From positions 1 to 32,482 of the forward strand of contig JAISOP010000110.1 in assembly GCA_031275525.1 (NCBI GenBank): a stretch of DNA of 32,482 nt, in the 5' to 3' direction. Shown here piece by piece: positions 16,835-23,476 of this stretch (its first letter is position 1; each line of letters starts with the position of its first letter). The notes below the pieces were generated by a model. That model ran no database searches and was not told where the DNA came from. It was given only the letters and a program-made list of their open reading frames with translations. This stretch comes from Tannerella sp. (lineage in GTDB: Bacteria; Bacteroidota; Bacteroidia; Bacteroidales; Tannerellaceae). A program made the translations under genes and the position numbers.

Positions 16835-17644
16835 ATGAATATCTATCGGAAAACTGTTGAATATTTGGTTTCTCGCGTGCTGGGAGGGGCGGAAACGGCC
16901 ATCATACTCGGCAGCGGGCTGGGAACGCTGGCCGGTGAGTTGGAACATGCCGTCAGGATTCCGTACGGTGAAATCCCGCATTTTGTACATACGACGGCGA
17001 CCGGACATCAGGGAAACCTGATTTACGGCACCTTAGGCGGAAAACCCGTTTGGGTGATGCAGGGGCGTTTCCATTATTATGAAGGATATACCATGCAGCA
17101 GGTGACCTATCCGGTGCGGGTGATGCAACGCCTTGGCGTGAAGAACCTGCTCGTATCGAACGCAGCCGGCGGCATCAATCCCACTTTCAAGGTGGGCGAC
17201 CTGATGGTGATTCGAGACCATATCAACATGATACCCAACCCGCTGATTGGCCCTAATGACGACGCTTTCGGGACACGCTTCCCCGATATGACACGCGCCT
17301 ACGACCGCGAGTTTATCCGTATGGCCGCAGACATTGCCGCCGCCAGGGGCTTTTCGCTGAAGGAAGGCGTGTATGTTGGGCTGACAGGTCCCTCGTTCGA
17401 GACGCCGGCCGAATACGCCTGCTACGGCAGGATGGGGGGCGACGCCATCGGAATGAGCACGGTGCCGGAGGTCATTGTGGCGCGTCATGCCGGATTGCGC
17501 GTCTTCGGCATGTCGGTGATTACCAATGAAGGCTATCATTTCGACGACGACTTTGTCAACGACGGAGCCGACGTAATCGCCGCCGCCCACAAAGCCGCAG
17601 ACACCATGACACAGCTTTTCTCCGAACTGGTTGGGCGGATTTAA
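16835..17644 (+). CDS. punA: purine-nucleoside phosphorylase (trimeric type)
   Basis: The enzyme splits purine nucleosides with phosphate to the free base and ribose 1-phosphate in purine salvage. The 269-residue length and motifs place it in the trimeric PNP/MTAP family: phosphate-binding GSGLG (26-30), HTTATGHQGN, SNAAGGINPTFKVGDLMVIRDHIN, and the base pocket with Glu189 (GPSFETPAE), Met207 (AIGMSTVPE) and Asn231 (VITNEG). Glu and Asn at these positions point to 6-oxopurines (inosine, guanosine). The start chosen is MNIYRKTVEYLV, just after a -7 box; an upstream in-frame ATG would place the promoter inside the gene. Confidence 0.95.
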   Translation: MNIYRKTVEYLVSRVLGGAETAIILGSGLGTLAGELEHAVRIPYGEIPHFVHTTATGHQGNLIYGTLGGKPVWVMQGRFHYYEGYTMQQVTYPVRVMQRLGVKNLLVSNAAGGINPTFKVGDLMVIRDHINMIPNPLIGPNDDAFGTRFPDMTRAYDREFIRMAADIAAARGFSLKEGVYVGLTGPSFETPAEYACYGRMGGDAIGMSTVPEVIVARHAGLRVFGMSVITNEGYHFDDDFVNDGADVIAAAHKAADTMTQLFSELVGRI

Positions 17645-17853
17645 ATTCAAGGATGCAAGGATTCAATGATTCCAATGGCATGGCCGGAAGAAAAAGGGTG
17701 GATTTTCAGACATTATATTTCCCCTACCCTACCCTTTGCATTCAATTTGACGGAAAATCCGGATATATGATGACGATTTGCCGGAAACGGGACACAATAA
17801 GCGACAGATTGTAACGCCATGAAGCAAACTATACATTTTGTTCGTAATATGTG

Positions 17854-17883
17854 CTTGTAGTATGACAAAAAGATATACATTTG
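17854..17883 (+). promoter_or_regulatory. promoter upstream of the dapF remnant and dapL
   Basis: CTTG (17854-17857), 18 bases, then TACATTTG (17876-17883) followed by C. The transcript would start near 17,890, which gives dapL a leader of about 265 bases that contains the dapF-like remnant. The promoter probably belonged to the former dapF-dapL operon. The stretch from 17,645 to 17,853 before it holds no gene that I can support. Confidence 0.7.
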
Positions 17884-17931
17884 CAGCGAAATCGAACAAA
17901 AAGGAATTCATATACGACAAGTAATTTAAAA

Positions 17932-18111
17932 ATGGCAGGAGCGATACATATTCAGAGGGCATACGGAGCCGGTAACGGTTCCGGCGTTTTCCCGGACGAC
18001 AGGGGTTCGCACATTCCGGTTGAGCGGCGCAGAAGACACGCCGTACGGACGGTTGCGAAAAACGCCTACTCCCGGCCACGCATCCTGCGCCGTTCCACCC
18101 GGAACGATCCA
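17932..18111 (+). pseudogene. probable remnant of diaminopimelate epimerase (dapF)
   Basis: The frame starting at this ATG reads MAGAIHIQRAYGAGNGSG. DapF proteins of Bacteroides begin like MAxxIKFTKMHGAGND, and the GAGN motif falls at residues 12-15 in both. Further on, RRHAVRTVAKNAYSRP resembles the conserved DapF block GN-[AG]-[IS]-RCVAKYVYDRG, but the catalytic Cys before GN is lost. The segment between them is about 60 residues too short, and everything after it is missing: about 60 codons remain of roughly 270. In Bacteroides dapF lies directly before dapL, so the place fits. The comparison is from memory and by eye. The alternative is an unrelated open leader of dapL. Confidence 0.55.
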
Positions 18112-18156
18112 CAGACATACATATTAATAACATACATAACAACAATTCGAATAAAA

Positions 18157-19389
18157 ATGGCTTTAATAAACGAACAGTTTTTGAAACTGCCGGGCAATTA
18201 TCTGTTTTCGGATATTGCCCGGAGGGTGCAGGTCTATAAACGGACGCATCCTAAGGCAGAAGTGATTAGTTTAGGTATTGGAGACGTGACCCGTCCGTTG
18301 CCGCAGGCCGTGCGTGACGCCATGCACGGGGCGGTAAACGAGATGGGTGACGTCCGGACGTTCCGAGGCTACGGCCCCGAACAGGGCTATCCGTTCCTGA
18401 TCGACGCCATCATCCGGCACGACTACGCGGCTCGCGGCGTGACGCTCGAGCCGGGCGAGGTCTTCGTCAGCGACGGCGCCAAGAGCGATTCGGGTAACAT
18501 CGGCGACATTCTGGGACGCGACAACTGCGTGGGCGTGACCGACCCGATTTACCCCGTCTACATCGACTCCAACGTGATGGGCGGACGCGCCGGCGAACTC
18601 GCCGAGGGACGCTGGAGCAGCGTGGTTTACATCCCCTGCACCGAGGCGAACGGCTTTATCCCCGACTTGCCCGACCGGCGGATCGACCTGCTCTACCTCT
18701 GCTATCCCAACAACCCGACCGGCGCTTCCATCACGCGCGAGGCGCTGAAAAAATGGGTCGATTATGCACTGGCCAACCAGGTGCTCATCCTCTACGACGC
18801 GGCTTACGAGGCGTATATCCAGGACCCGGAACTCCCTCATTCCATCTACGAAATCAAGGATGCGAAGAAGGTGGCCGTCGAGTTCAGGAGTTTCTCGAAG
18901 ACGGCCGGGTTCACGGGCGTACGCTGCGGCTATACCGTGGTGCCGAAAGAGCTGAAGGGATATACGGCCGGCGGCGAGGCCGTGCCGCTGAACCAGCTGT
19001 GGAGCCGCCGCCAGTGCACGAAGTTCAACGGCACGAGTTACATCACCCAGCGCGGCGCGGAGGCGGTTTATTCGCCCGAAGGCGCGGCGCAGGTCCGGGA
19101 GGTGATCGGGTATTACATGGAGAATGCCCGCATCATGCGCGAAGGGCTGAGCGGCGCCGGGTTGACGGTGGCTTCGGGCGGGGAGAACGCGCCCTACCTG
19201 TGGATCAAAACGCCCGAGGGCGTGGCGTCGTGGACTTTCTTCGACCGGATGCTCCACGGGGCCAGGGTGGTAGGCACGCCGGGCGTCGGCTTCGGGCCGA
19301 GCGGCGAGGGGTATATCCGCCTCACCTCCTTCGGTACCAGGGAACACTGTACCGAGGCGATGGAACGAATCTATAAATGGTTAAAATAA
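18157..19389 (+). CDS. dapL: LL-diaminopimelate aminotransferase
   Basis: DapL converts tetrahydrodipicolinate and glutamate directly to LL-diaminopimelate, skipping three steps of the lysine/peptidoglycan DAP pathway. The start chosen, MALINEQFLKLPGNYLFSDI, gives 410 residues, the usual length. It is a fold-type I PLP enzyme: the PLP lysine is Lys248 (SFSKTAGFTGVRCGY), Asp214 (LYDAAYEAY) pairs with the pyridine nitrogen, and PNNPTG is at 184-189. The reading frame stays open 92 codons upstream through the dapF-like remnant, but that part does not belong to DapL. The product LL-DAP needs an epimerase (DapF) to become meso-DAP, and the adjacent dapF seems lost. The gene is much richer in G+C than punA before it. 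Confidence 0.97.
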   Translation: MALINEQFLKLPGNYLFSDIARRVQVYKRTHPKAEVISLGIGDVTRPLPQAVRDAMHGAVNEMGDVRTFRGYGPEQGYPFLIDAIIRHDYAARGVTLEPGEVFVSDGAKSDSGNIGDILGRDNCVGVTDPIYPVYIDSNVMGGRAGELAEGRWSSVVYIPCTEANGFIPDLPDRRIDLLYLCYPNNPTGASITREALKKWVDYALANQVLILYDAAYEAYIQDPELPHSIYEIKDAKKVAVEFRSFSKTAGFTGVRCGYTVVPKELKGYTAGGEAVPLNQLWSRRQCTKFNGTSYITQRGAEAVYSPEGAAQVREVIGYYMENARIMREGLSGAGLTVASGGENAPYLWIKTPEGVASWTFFDRMLHGARVVGTPGVGFGPSGEGYIRLTSFGTREHCTEAMERIYKWLK

Positions 19390-19484
19390 AAGGGTGAACG
19401 TATGAGTATATTCATGTAGTTGATGCGCACAACGCAGGGACAGATACTGCGGGAACCCCCTACTGATTCTATCACTTAATAACA

Positions 19485-20213
19485 ATGAAAGGAATGAAAA
19501 GAATGAACATTGCAAAAAGAATCCTGACGGCAGCAGCGATGGCCGCCGTCGTGTGGGTGGCTGTTCCTGCCCGTATGGGAGCGCAGGAACTTTCGGCAGG
19601 TGGCGACCTGGTCAGCAGTTATGTCTGGCGGGGTGCGTACTGTGGCGGCGTCAGCATACAGCCGGCGCTGTCTTTTTCGGCGGGCGGATTTTCGCTGGCC
19701 GCCTGGGGGTCGGTCGGCTTCACGTCGCCCGCCTATGTGGACGAGTTTGACTTTACGCTGGGCTACGGCATCGGCGGCCTCAGCCTCGCCCTGACGGACT
19801 ATTGGTTTGCGTATCGCGGGGAACTGGAGGCTGACGACTATTTTAGTTACGGGGACCAAACGGCTCACATGTTCGAAGCCTCGGCGGGATACGACTTCGG
19901 GCCGCTGGCGCTGTCGTGGAACACGTTTTTTGCAGGGGCCGACGACAAGCCTTCCGACGAAGACAAACGGGCCTTTTCCACCTACATCGAAGCCAGCGCC
20001 CCTTTCAAGGTGGGCGACTACGGCCTGAAGCTCGAACTGGGCGTCACGCCCTGGGAGAGTATTTATGCCGACGGGTTCAACGTGGTGAACCTCGGGATCA
20101 CCGGGTCGAAGGAAATCAAAGTCACGGAATCGTTTACCCTTCCGGCCTTCACGAAAGTGATTTTCAACCCGGCCGGCAAGCAGGCGTATTTCGTCTTCGG
20201 GATCAGTCTGTAG
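19485..20213 (+). CDS. TorF-family putative outer-membrane porin of the nitrogen cluster
   Basis: The 242-residue protein has a signal peptide (basic MKGMKRMNIAKR, hydrophobic ILTAAAMAAVVWVAV, cleavage near GAQ). The mature protein opens LSAGGDLVSSYVWRGAYCGG, close to the start of the TIGR02001/TorF family of small beta-barrels. Alternating polar and hydrophobic strands continue to a C-terminal aromatic beta-signal, YFVFGISL. The substrate is unknown. Its place just before P-II and the ammonium transporter suggests it lets a nitrogen compound across the outer membrane, which is an inference from context. The next gene follows after 29 bases. Confidence 0.8.
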   Translation: MKGMKRMNIAKRILTAAAMAAVVWVAVPARMGAQELSAGGDLVSSYVWRGAYCGGVSIQPALSFSAGGFSLAAWGSVGFTSPAYVDEFDFTLGYGIGGLSLALTDYWFAYRGELEADDYFSYGDQTAHMFEASAGYDFGPLALSWNTFFAGADDKPSDEDKRAFSTYIEASAPFKVGDYGLKLELGVTPWESIYADGFNVVNLGITGSKEIKVTESFTLPAFTKVIFNPAGKQAYFVFGISL

Positions 20214-20242
20214 GAACATTTATCGCTAAAAGGGAAACAGAT

Positions 20243-20599
20243 ATGAAAAAGATCGAAGCGATTATTCGCAAAACCAAGTTTGAGGAAGTGAAGGAAGCGC
20301 TGTTGGAGGCCGACATCGAATGGTTTTCCTACTATGACGTGCGCGGCGTGGGGAAGACCCGCCAGGAGCGTATCTACCGCGGGGTGGTGTATGACACGAG
20401 CTACATCGAGCGCACGCTGCTCACGATCGTCGTGCGCGACGTGAACGCGGAGCGGACGGTGAACGCCATCCTTCAAACCGCCCGGACGGGCGAGATCGGC
20501 GACGGGCGTATTTTTATCTCCACCGTCGATGACTCCGTCCGTATCCGTACGGCCGAGCGGGGCGACATTGCGCTCTATAACGCCGAGCAGGAAAAATGA
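20243..20599 (+). CDS. glnB: P-II family nitrogen regulatory protein
   Basis: P-II trimers sense 2-oxoglutarate and ATP/ADP and control ammonium transport and glutamine synthetase. The start MKKIEAIIRKTKFEEVKEAL gives 118 residues. The T-loop reads GKTRQERIYRGVVYDTSY; Tyr50 corresponds to E. coli GlnB Tyr51, the uridylylation site, with one residue fewer before it. The B-loop (ARTGEIGDGRIFI) and C-terminal RIRTAERGDIAL are present. The link to amt, with 36 bases between them, is the usual GlnK-AmtB pair, so glnK is an equally good name. The residues LLEADIEWFSYYDVRG differ from proteobacterial GlnB. Confidence 0.93.
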   Translation: MKKIEAIIRKTKFEEVKEALLEADIEWFSYYDVRGVGKTRQERIYRGVVYDTSYIERTLLTIVVRDVNAERTVNAILQTARTGEIGDGRIFISTVDDSVRIRTAERGDIALYNAEQEK

Positions 20600-20635
20600 C
20601 CGGCATCGTTTATAAACCGTTTAACATGTAGAAGT

Positions 20636-22000
20636 ATGAAAAAATATACATTACACCGTTTGAGCCGGTCTGCTACGGCCGGGATCCTGCTTTGCGTTCT
20701 TTTCGCCGCAGGAGTATGTGCACAGGAAGCCGCCGGAGGGCTGGCCGAAACCGTTGCGAGCAACGGCGTATCGTTGGACACCGTTTGGATGCTGCTGGCC
20801 GCCATGCTGGTATTCTTCATGCAGCCGGGCTTTGCTATGGTGGAAGCCGGGTTCACCCGCGTCAAAAATACGGGCAATATCCTGATGAAGAACTTCATGG
20901 ACTTCACGCTGGGGTCGCTGCTCTTCTTCTTCCTCGGCTTCGGGATCATGTTCGGTTCCGAGGGCGCAGGGTTTATCGGGATGCCGAACTTCGGCGACCT
21001 GTCGTTCTTCGACAACGGCCTGCCCACGGAGGGATTCCTCATCTTCCAGACCGTTTTCTGCGCCACGGCCGCCACCATCGTTTCGGGCGCCATGGCCGAG
21101 CGGACCAAGTTCCACATGTACCTCGTCTATACGATCCTCATCAGCGTCGTCATCTACCCCGTCTCCGGGCACTGGACCTGGGGCGGCGGATGGTTGATGG
21201 CCGGAGGCGGATGGCTGGAGACGCAGGTGGGCGCCACGTTCCATGACTTTGCCGGCTCCACCGTGGTCCACTCCGTGGGCGGCTGGGTAGCCCTGGTTGG
21301 CGCCGCCATCCTCGGCCCCCGCATCGGGAAGTACGGCAAGGACGGCAAGTCGAAAGCCATTCCGGGGCACAACCTCACCCTGGCTGCCCTGGGCGTCTTC
21401 ATCCTCTGGTTCGGATGGTTCGGATTCAATCCCGGTTCGCAGCTGGCGGCTGCCGGCGAGGAAAACCGCGTGGCCATCTCGCACGTCTTCCTGACCACCA
21501 ACCTGGCCGCCTGTGCCGGCGGACTCCTGTCGCTGCTGACGGCCTGGGCGAAATACCGCAAACCGTCGCTCTCCCTCACGCTCAACGGCGTGCTGGCGGG
21601 CCTGGTCGGAATCACCGCCGGATGCGACGCCGTCTCGCCCTGGGGAGCCGTACTGATCGGCGCCGTCTGCGGGGTGGTGATGGTCTATTCGGTGGAAATC
21701 ATCGACAAGGTGTTCAAAATCGACGACCCCGTGGGGGCCTCCTCCGTACACGGCACTTGCGGCCTGGTGGGAACGGTGATGACCGGCCTGCTGGCCCTCG
21801 ACGGCGGACTGTTCTACGGCGGAGGCGCAAGCCTGCTGTGGGCACAAGTAATCGGCGCCGTAGTCATCGGACTGTGGGCTGCCGGCATGGGCTTCGTGAT
21901 ATTCAAAGGTCTTGACCTGGCATTCGGCATCCGCGTCTCCAGGCGCGTCGAGGAAGAAGGTCTCGACATCTACGAACATGGCGAAGCCGCCTATAACTGA
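20636..22000 (+). CDS. amt: ammonium transporter (Amt/MEP/Rh family)
   Basis: A channel-like inner-membrane trimer that takes up ammonium. The 454-residue protein has a cleavable signal peptide (to about residue 29, VCAQ), as in many Amt proteins, then eleven membrane segments. Key residues are visible: FMQPGFAMVEAGFTRVKN (61-78), Asp204 and the first pore His212 (HDFAGSTVVHSVGG, the same 8-residue spacing as E. coli Asp160/His168), and the second pore His372 (ASSVHGTCGL). The C-terminal tail GLDIYEHGEAAYN includes the conserved region that contacts P-II. It is preceded by the P-II gene, which probably plugs it when nitrogen is plentiful, and followed by a strong hairpin. Confidence 0.96.
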   Translation: MKKYTLHRLSRSATAGILLCVLFAAGVCAQEAAGGLAETVASNGVSLDTVWMLLAAMLVFFMQPGFAMVEAGFTRVKNTGNILMKNFMDFTLGSLLFFFLGFGIMFGSEGAGFIGMPNFGDLSFFDNGLPTEGFLIFQTVFCATAATIVSGAMAERTKFHMYLVYTILISVVIYPVSGHWTWGGGWLMAGGGWLETQVGATFHDFAGSTVVHSVGGWVALVGAAILGPRIGKYGKDGKSKAIPGHNLTLAALGVFILWFGWFGFNPGSQLAAAGEENRVAISHVFLTTNLAACAGGLLSLLTAWAKYRKPSLSLTLNGVLAGLVGITAGCDAVSPWGAVLIGAVCGVVMVYSVEIIDKVFKIDDPVGASSVHGTCGLVGTVMTGLLALDGGLFYGGGASLLWAQVIGAVVIGLWAAGMGFVIFKGLDLAFGIRVSRRVEEEGLDIYEHGEAAYN

Positions 22001-22046
22001 AGAGAATGATCATTTACACAATGAATTATTAAGACACCGATTCTCC

Positions 22047-22072
22047 CCCCTTTCCCTTTACCGGGAAAGGGG
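22047..22072 (+). terminator. strong hairpin after amt
   Basis: A perfect 10-bp stem (CCCCTTTCCC at 22047-22056, GGGAAAGGGG at 22063-22072) with a 6-base loop, extended by further imperfect pairs to about 22,043-22,076. It lies 46 bases after the amt stop. No U-tract follows, so it may cap the 3' end of the mRNA or cause pausing rather than terminate by itself. Confidence 0.5.
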
Positions 22073-22089
22073 AGGGGGAACGGTTAATC

Positions 22090-22358
22090 GGCTTACCGAA
22101 GCGCGGTAAGCCTGCTTACTTAGACGTGGAAAGCCTGCTTACCGAGGCATGGAAAGCCTGCTTCCTTAGACGTGGGAAGCCTGCTTCCTTAGACGTGGGA
22201 AGCCTGCTTCCTTAGACGTGGGAAGCCTGCTTCCTTAGGCGTGGGAAGCCTGCTTCTTCAGATGCAAGAAGCCTGCTTCTTCAGATGCAAGAAGCCTGCT
22301 TCTTCAGGCACAAGAAGCCTGCTTCTTTAGACGCAAGAAGCCTGCTTCTTTAGACGAG
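22090..22358 (+). repeat. array of eleven 23-bp hairpin repeats between amt and asnA
   Basis: The decamer AAGCCTGCTT occurs 11 times at exactly 23-base steps, from 22,108 to 22,338. Cut as 21-base units separated by CT, each unit is an inverted repeat around a loop such as TTAGACGTG. The first unit is GGCTTACCG/CGGTAAGCC (22090-22112). Units at 22,160-22,249 have GCTTCC/GGAAGC stems, and units at 22,252-22,341 have GCTTCTT/AAGAAGC stems. Two units (22,114-22,157) carry a single A-A mismatch. The period is not a multiple of three and stops occur, so it is not coding. The units have no unique spacers, so it is not CRISPR. Function unknown; possible mRNA structure, protein-binding array or neutral expansion. 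Confidence 0.9.
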
Positions 22359-22414
22359 AGAATAATAACAAACATAGTCAAACAACAAAAAGACAACGAA
22401 TAAATAGAAAGAAA

Positions 22415-23449
22415 ATGAAACTGTACACTCCGGCATATTATCAGCCCTCCCTGCCTCCCGAGGCTATGGAAGAGGCTATCAAGATGCTCAAACTTCTGTT
22501 CCAGGACGAGCTGGCGCGGACGCTGAACCTTAGACGGGTGACGGCGCCGCTGTTCGTCTTCTCCGGAACGGGGATCAACGACGACCTGAACGGGGTCGAA
22601 CGCGCCGTCTCCTTTCCCGTGCGAGACCTCAACGACCGGCAAGCCGAGATCGTTCACTCCCTCGCCAAGTGGAAACGCCTCAAACTGGGGCTTTACCAAA
22701 TCCCCGCCGGCAGCGGCCTTTATACCGACATGAACGCCATCCGAGCCGACGAGGAACTGGACAATATCCATTCCCTCTATGTCGATCAATGGGACTGGGA
22801 ACGCACCATCCGCGACGAAGACCGCAACGTGGCCTTCCTGCGCTCCGTGGTGGAGGACATCTACGCCGTGGTCAAAACCGTCGAACAGCGTACCACCGCC
22901 CTCCTGCCCGGCGCCAAGCCGCGCCTGCCCGAGCGCATCACCTTTATCCATTCCGAAGACCTGCTGGCCCAATACCCCGAACTTTCGCCACGCCAACGCG
23001 AAACGAAAGCCGCTCGGCAATACGGCGCCATCTTCGTCATCGGCATCGGATCCGTCCTGGCCGACGGGGAGAAACACGACGGACGCGCGCCCGACTACGA
23101 CGACTGGTCCACGCCGACCGACGACACCCACCGCGGCCTCAATGGGGACATCATCCTCTGGAACCCCCTGCTCGACTGCGCCTTCGAAATATCCTCGATG
23201 GGCATCCGCGTCGATCCGCCCGCCCTCCTGCGACAACTGGAACTGGAGGGCTGTCCCGAACGTGCATCGCTCGACTTCCACCGCGCCCTCCTTCAGGGGC
23301 AAATCCCCCTCTCCATCGGAGGTGGCATCGGACAGTCGCGCCTCTGCATGTATTTCCTGCGCTGCGCACACATCGGCGAAGTCCAGGCCTCCCTCTGGCC
23401 CGAAGACATGATCCGACTCTGCCGCGACGCCAACATGATTCTCAAATAA
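22415..23449 (+). CDS. asnA: aspartate-ammonia ligase (asparagine synthetase A)
   Basis: AsnA makes asparagine from aspartate, ammonia and ATP and uses free ammonia rather than glutamine. The 344-residue length fits the family, which is related to class II aminoacyl-tRNA synthetases. Recognisable stretches are VTAPLFVFSGTGINDDLNG, RAVSFPVRDLNDRQAEIVHS, LGLYQIPAGSGLYTDMNAIR, YVDQWDWER and the class II motif 3-like end LSIGGGIGQSRLCMYFLR. It sits among genes for ammonium uptake and glutamine synthesis, which fits an enzyme that needs free ammonium. The glutamine synthetase gene follows after 27 bases, so the two are likely one operon. The hairpin-repeat array lies in the region upstream. Confidence 0.97.
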   Translation: MKLYTPAYYQPSLPPEAMEEAIKMLKLLFQDELARTLNLRRVTAPLFVFSGTGINDDLNGVERAVSFPVRDLNDRQAEIVHSLAKWKRLKLGLYQIPAGSGLYTDMNAIRADEELDNIHSLYVDQWDWERTIRDEDRNVAFLRSVVEDIYAVVKTVEQRTTALLPGAKPRLPERITFIHSEDLLAQYPELSPRQRETKAARQYGAIFVIGIGSVLADGEKHDGRAPDYDDWSTPTDDTHRGLNGDIILWNPLLDCAFEISSMGIRVDPPALLRQLELEGCPERASLDFHRALLQGQIPLSIGGGIGQSRLCMYFLRCAHIGEVQASLWPEDMIRLCRDANMILK

Positions 23450-23476
23450 ATCCATTTAATATTTCAATTTACAACT

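Noticed and set aside
22090..22358. CRISPR array
   Set aside because: The units are 23 bases with nearly identical sequence throughout. There are no unique 30-base spacers and no cas genes in the window.
22090..22358. A repeat-containing protein encoded by the array
   Set aside because: The 23-base period shifts frame at every copy and stops occur in all plus-strand frames.
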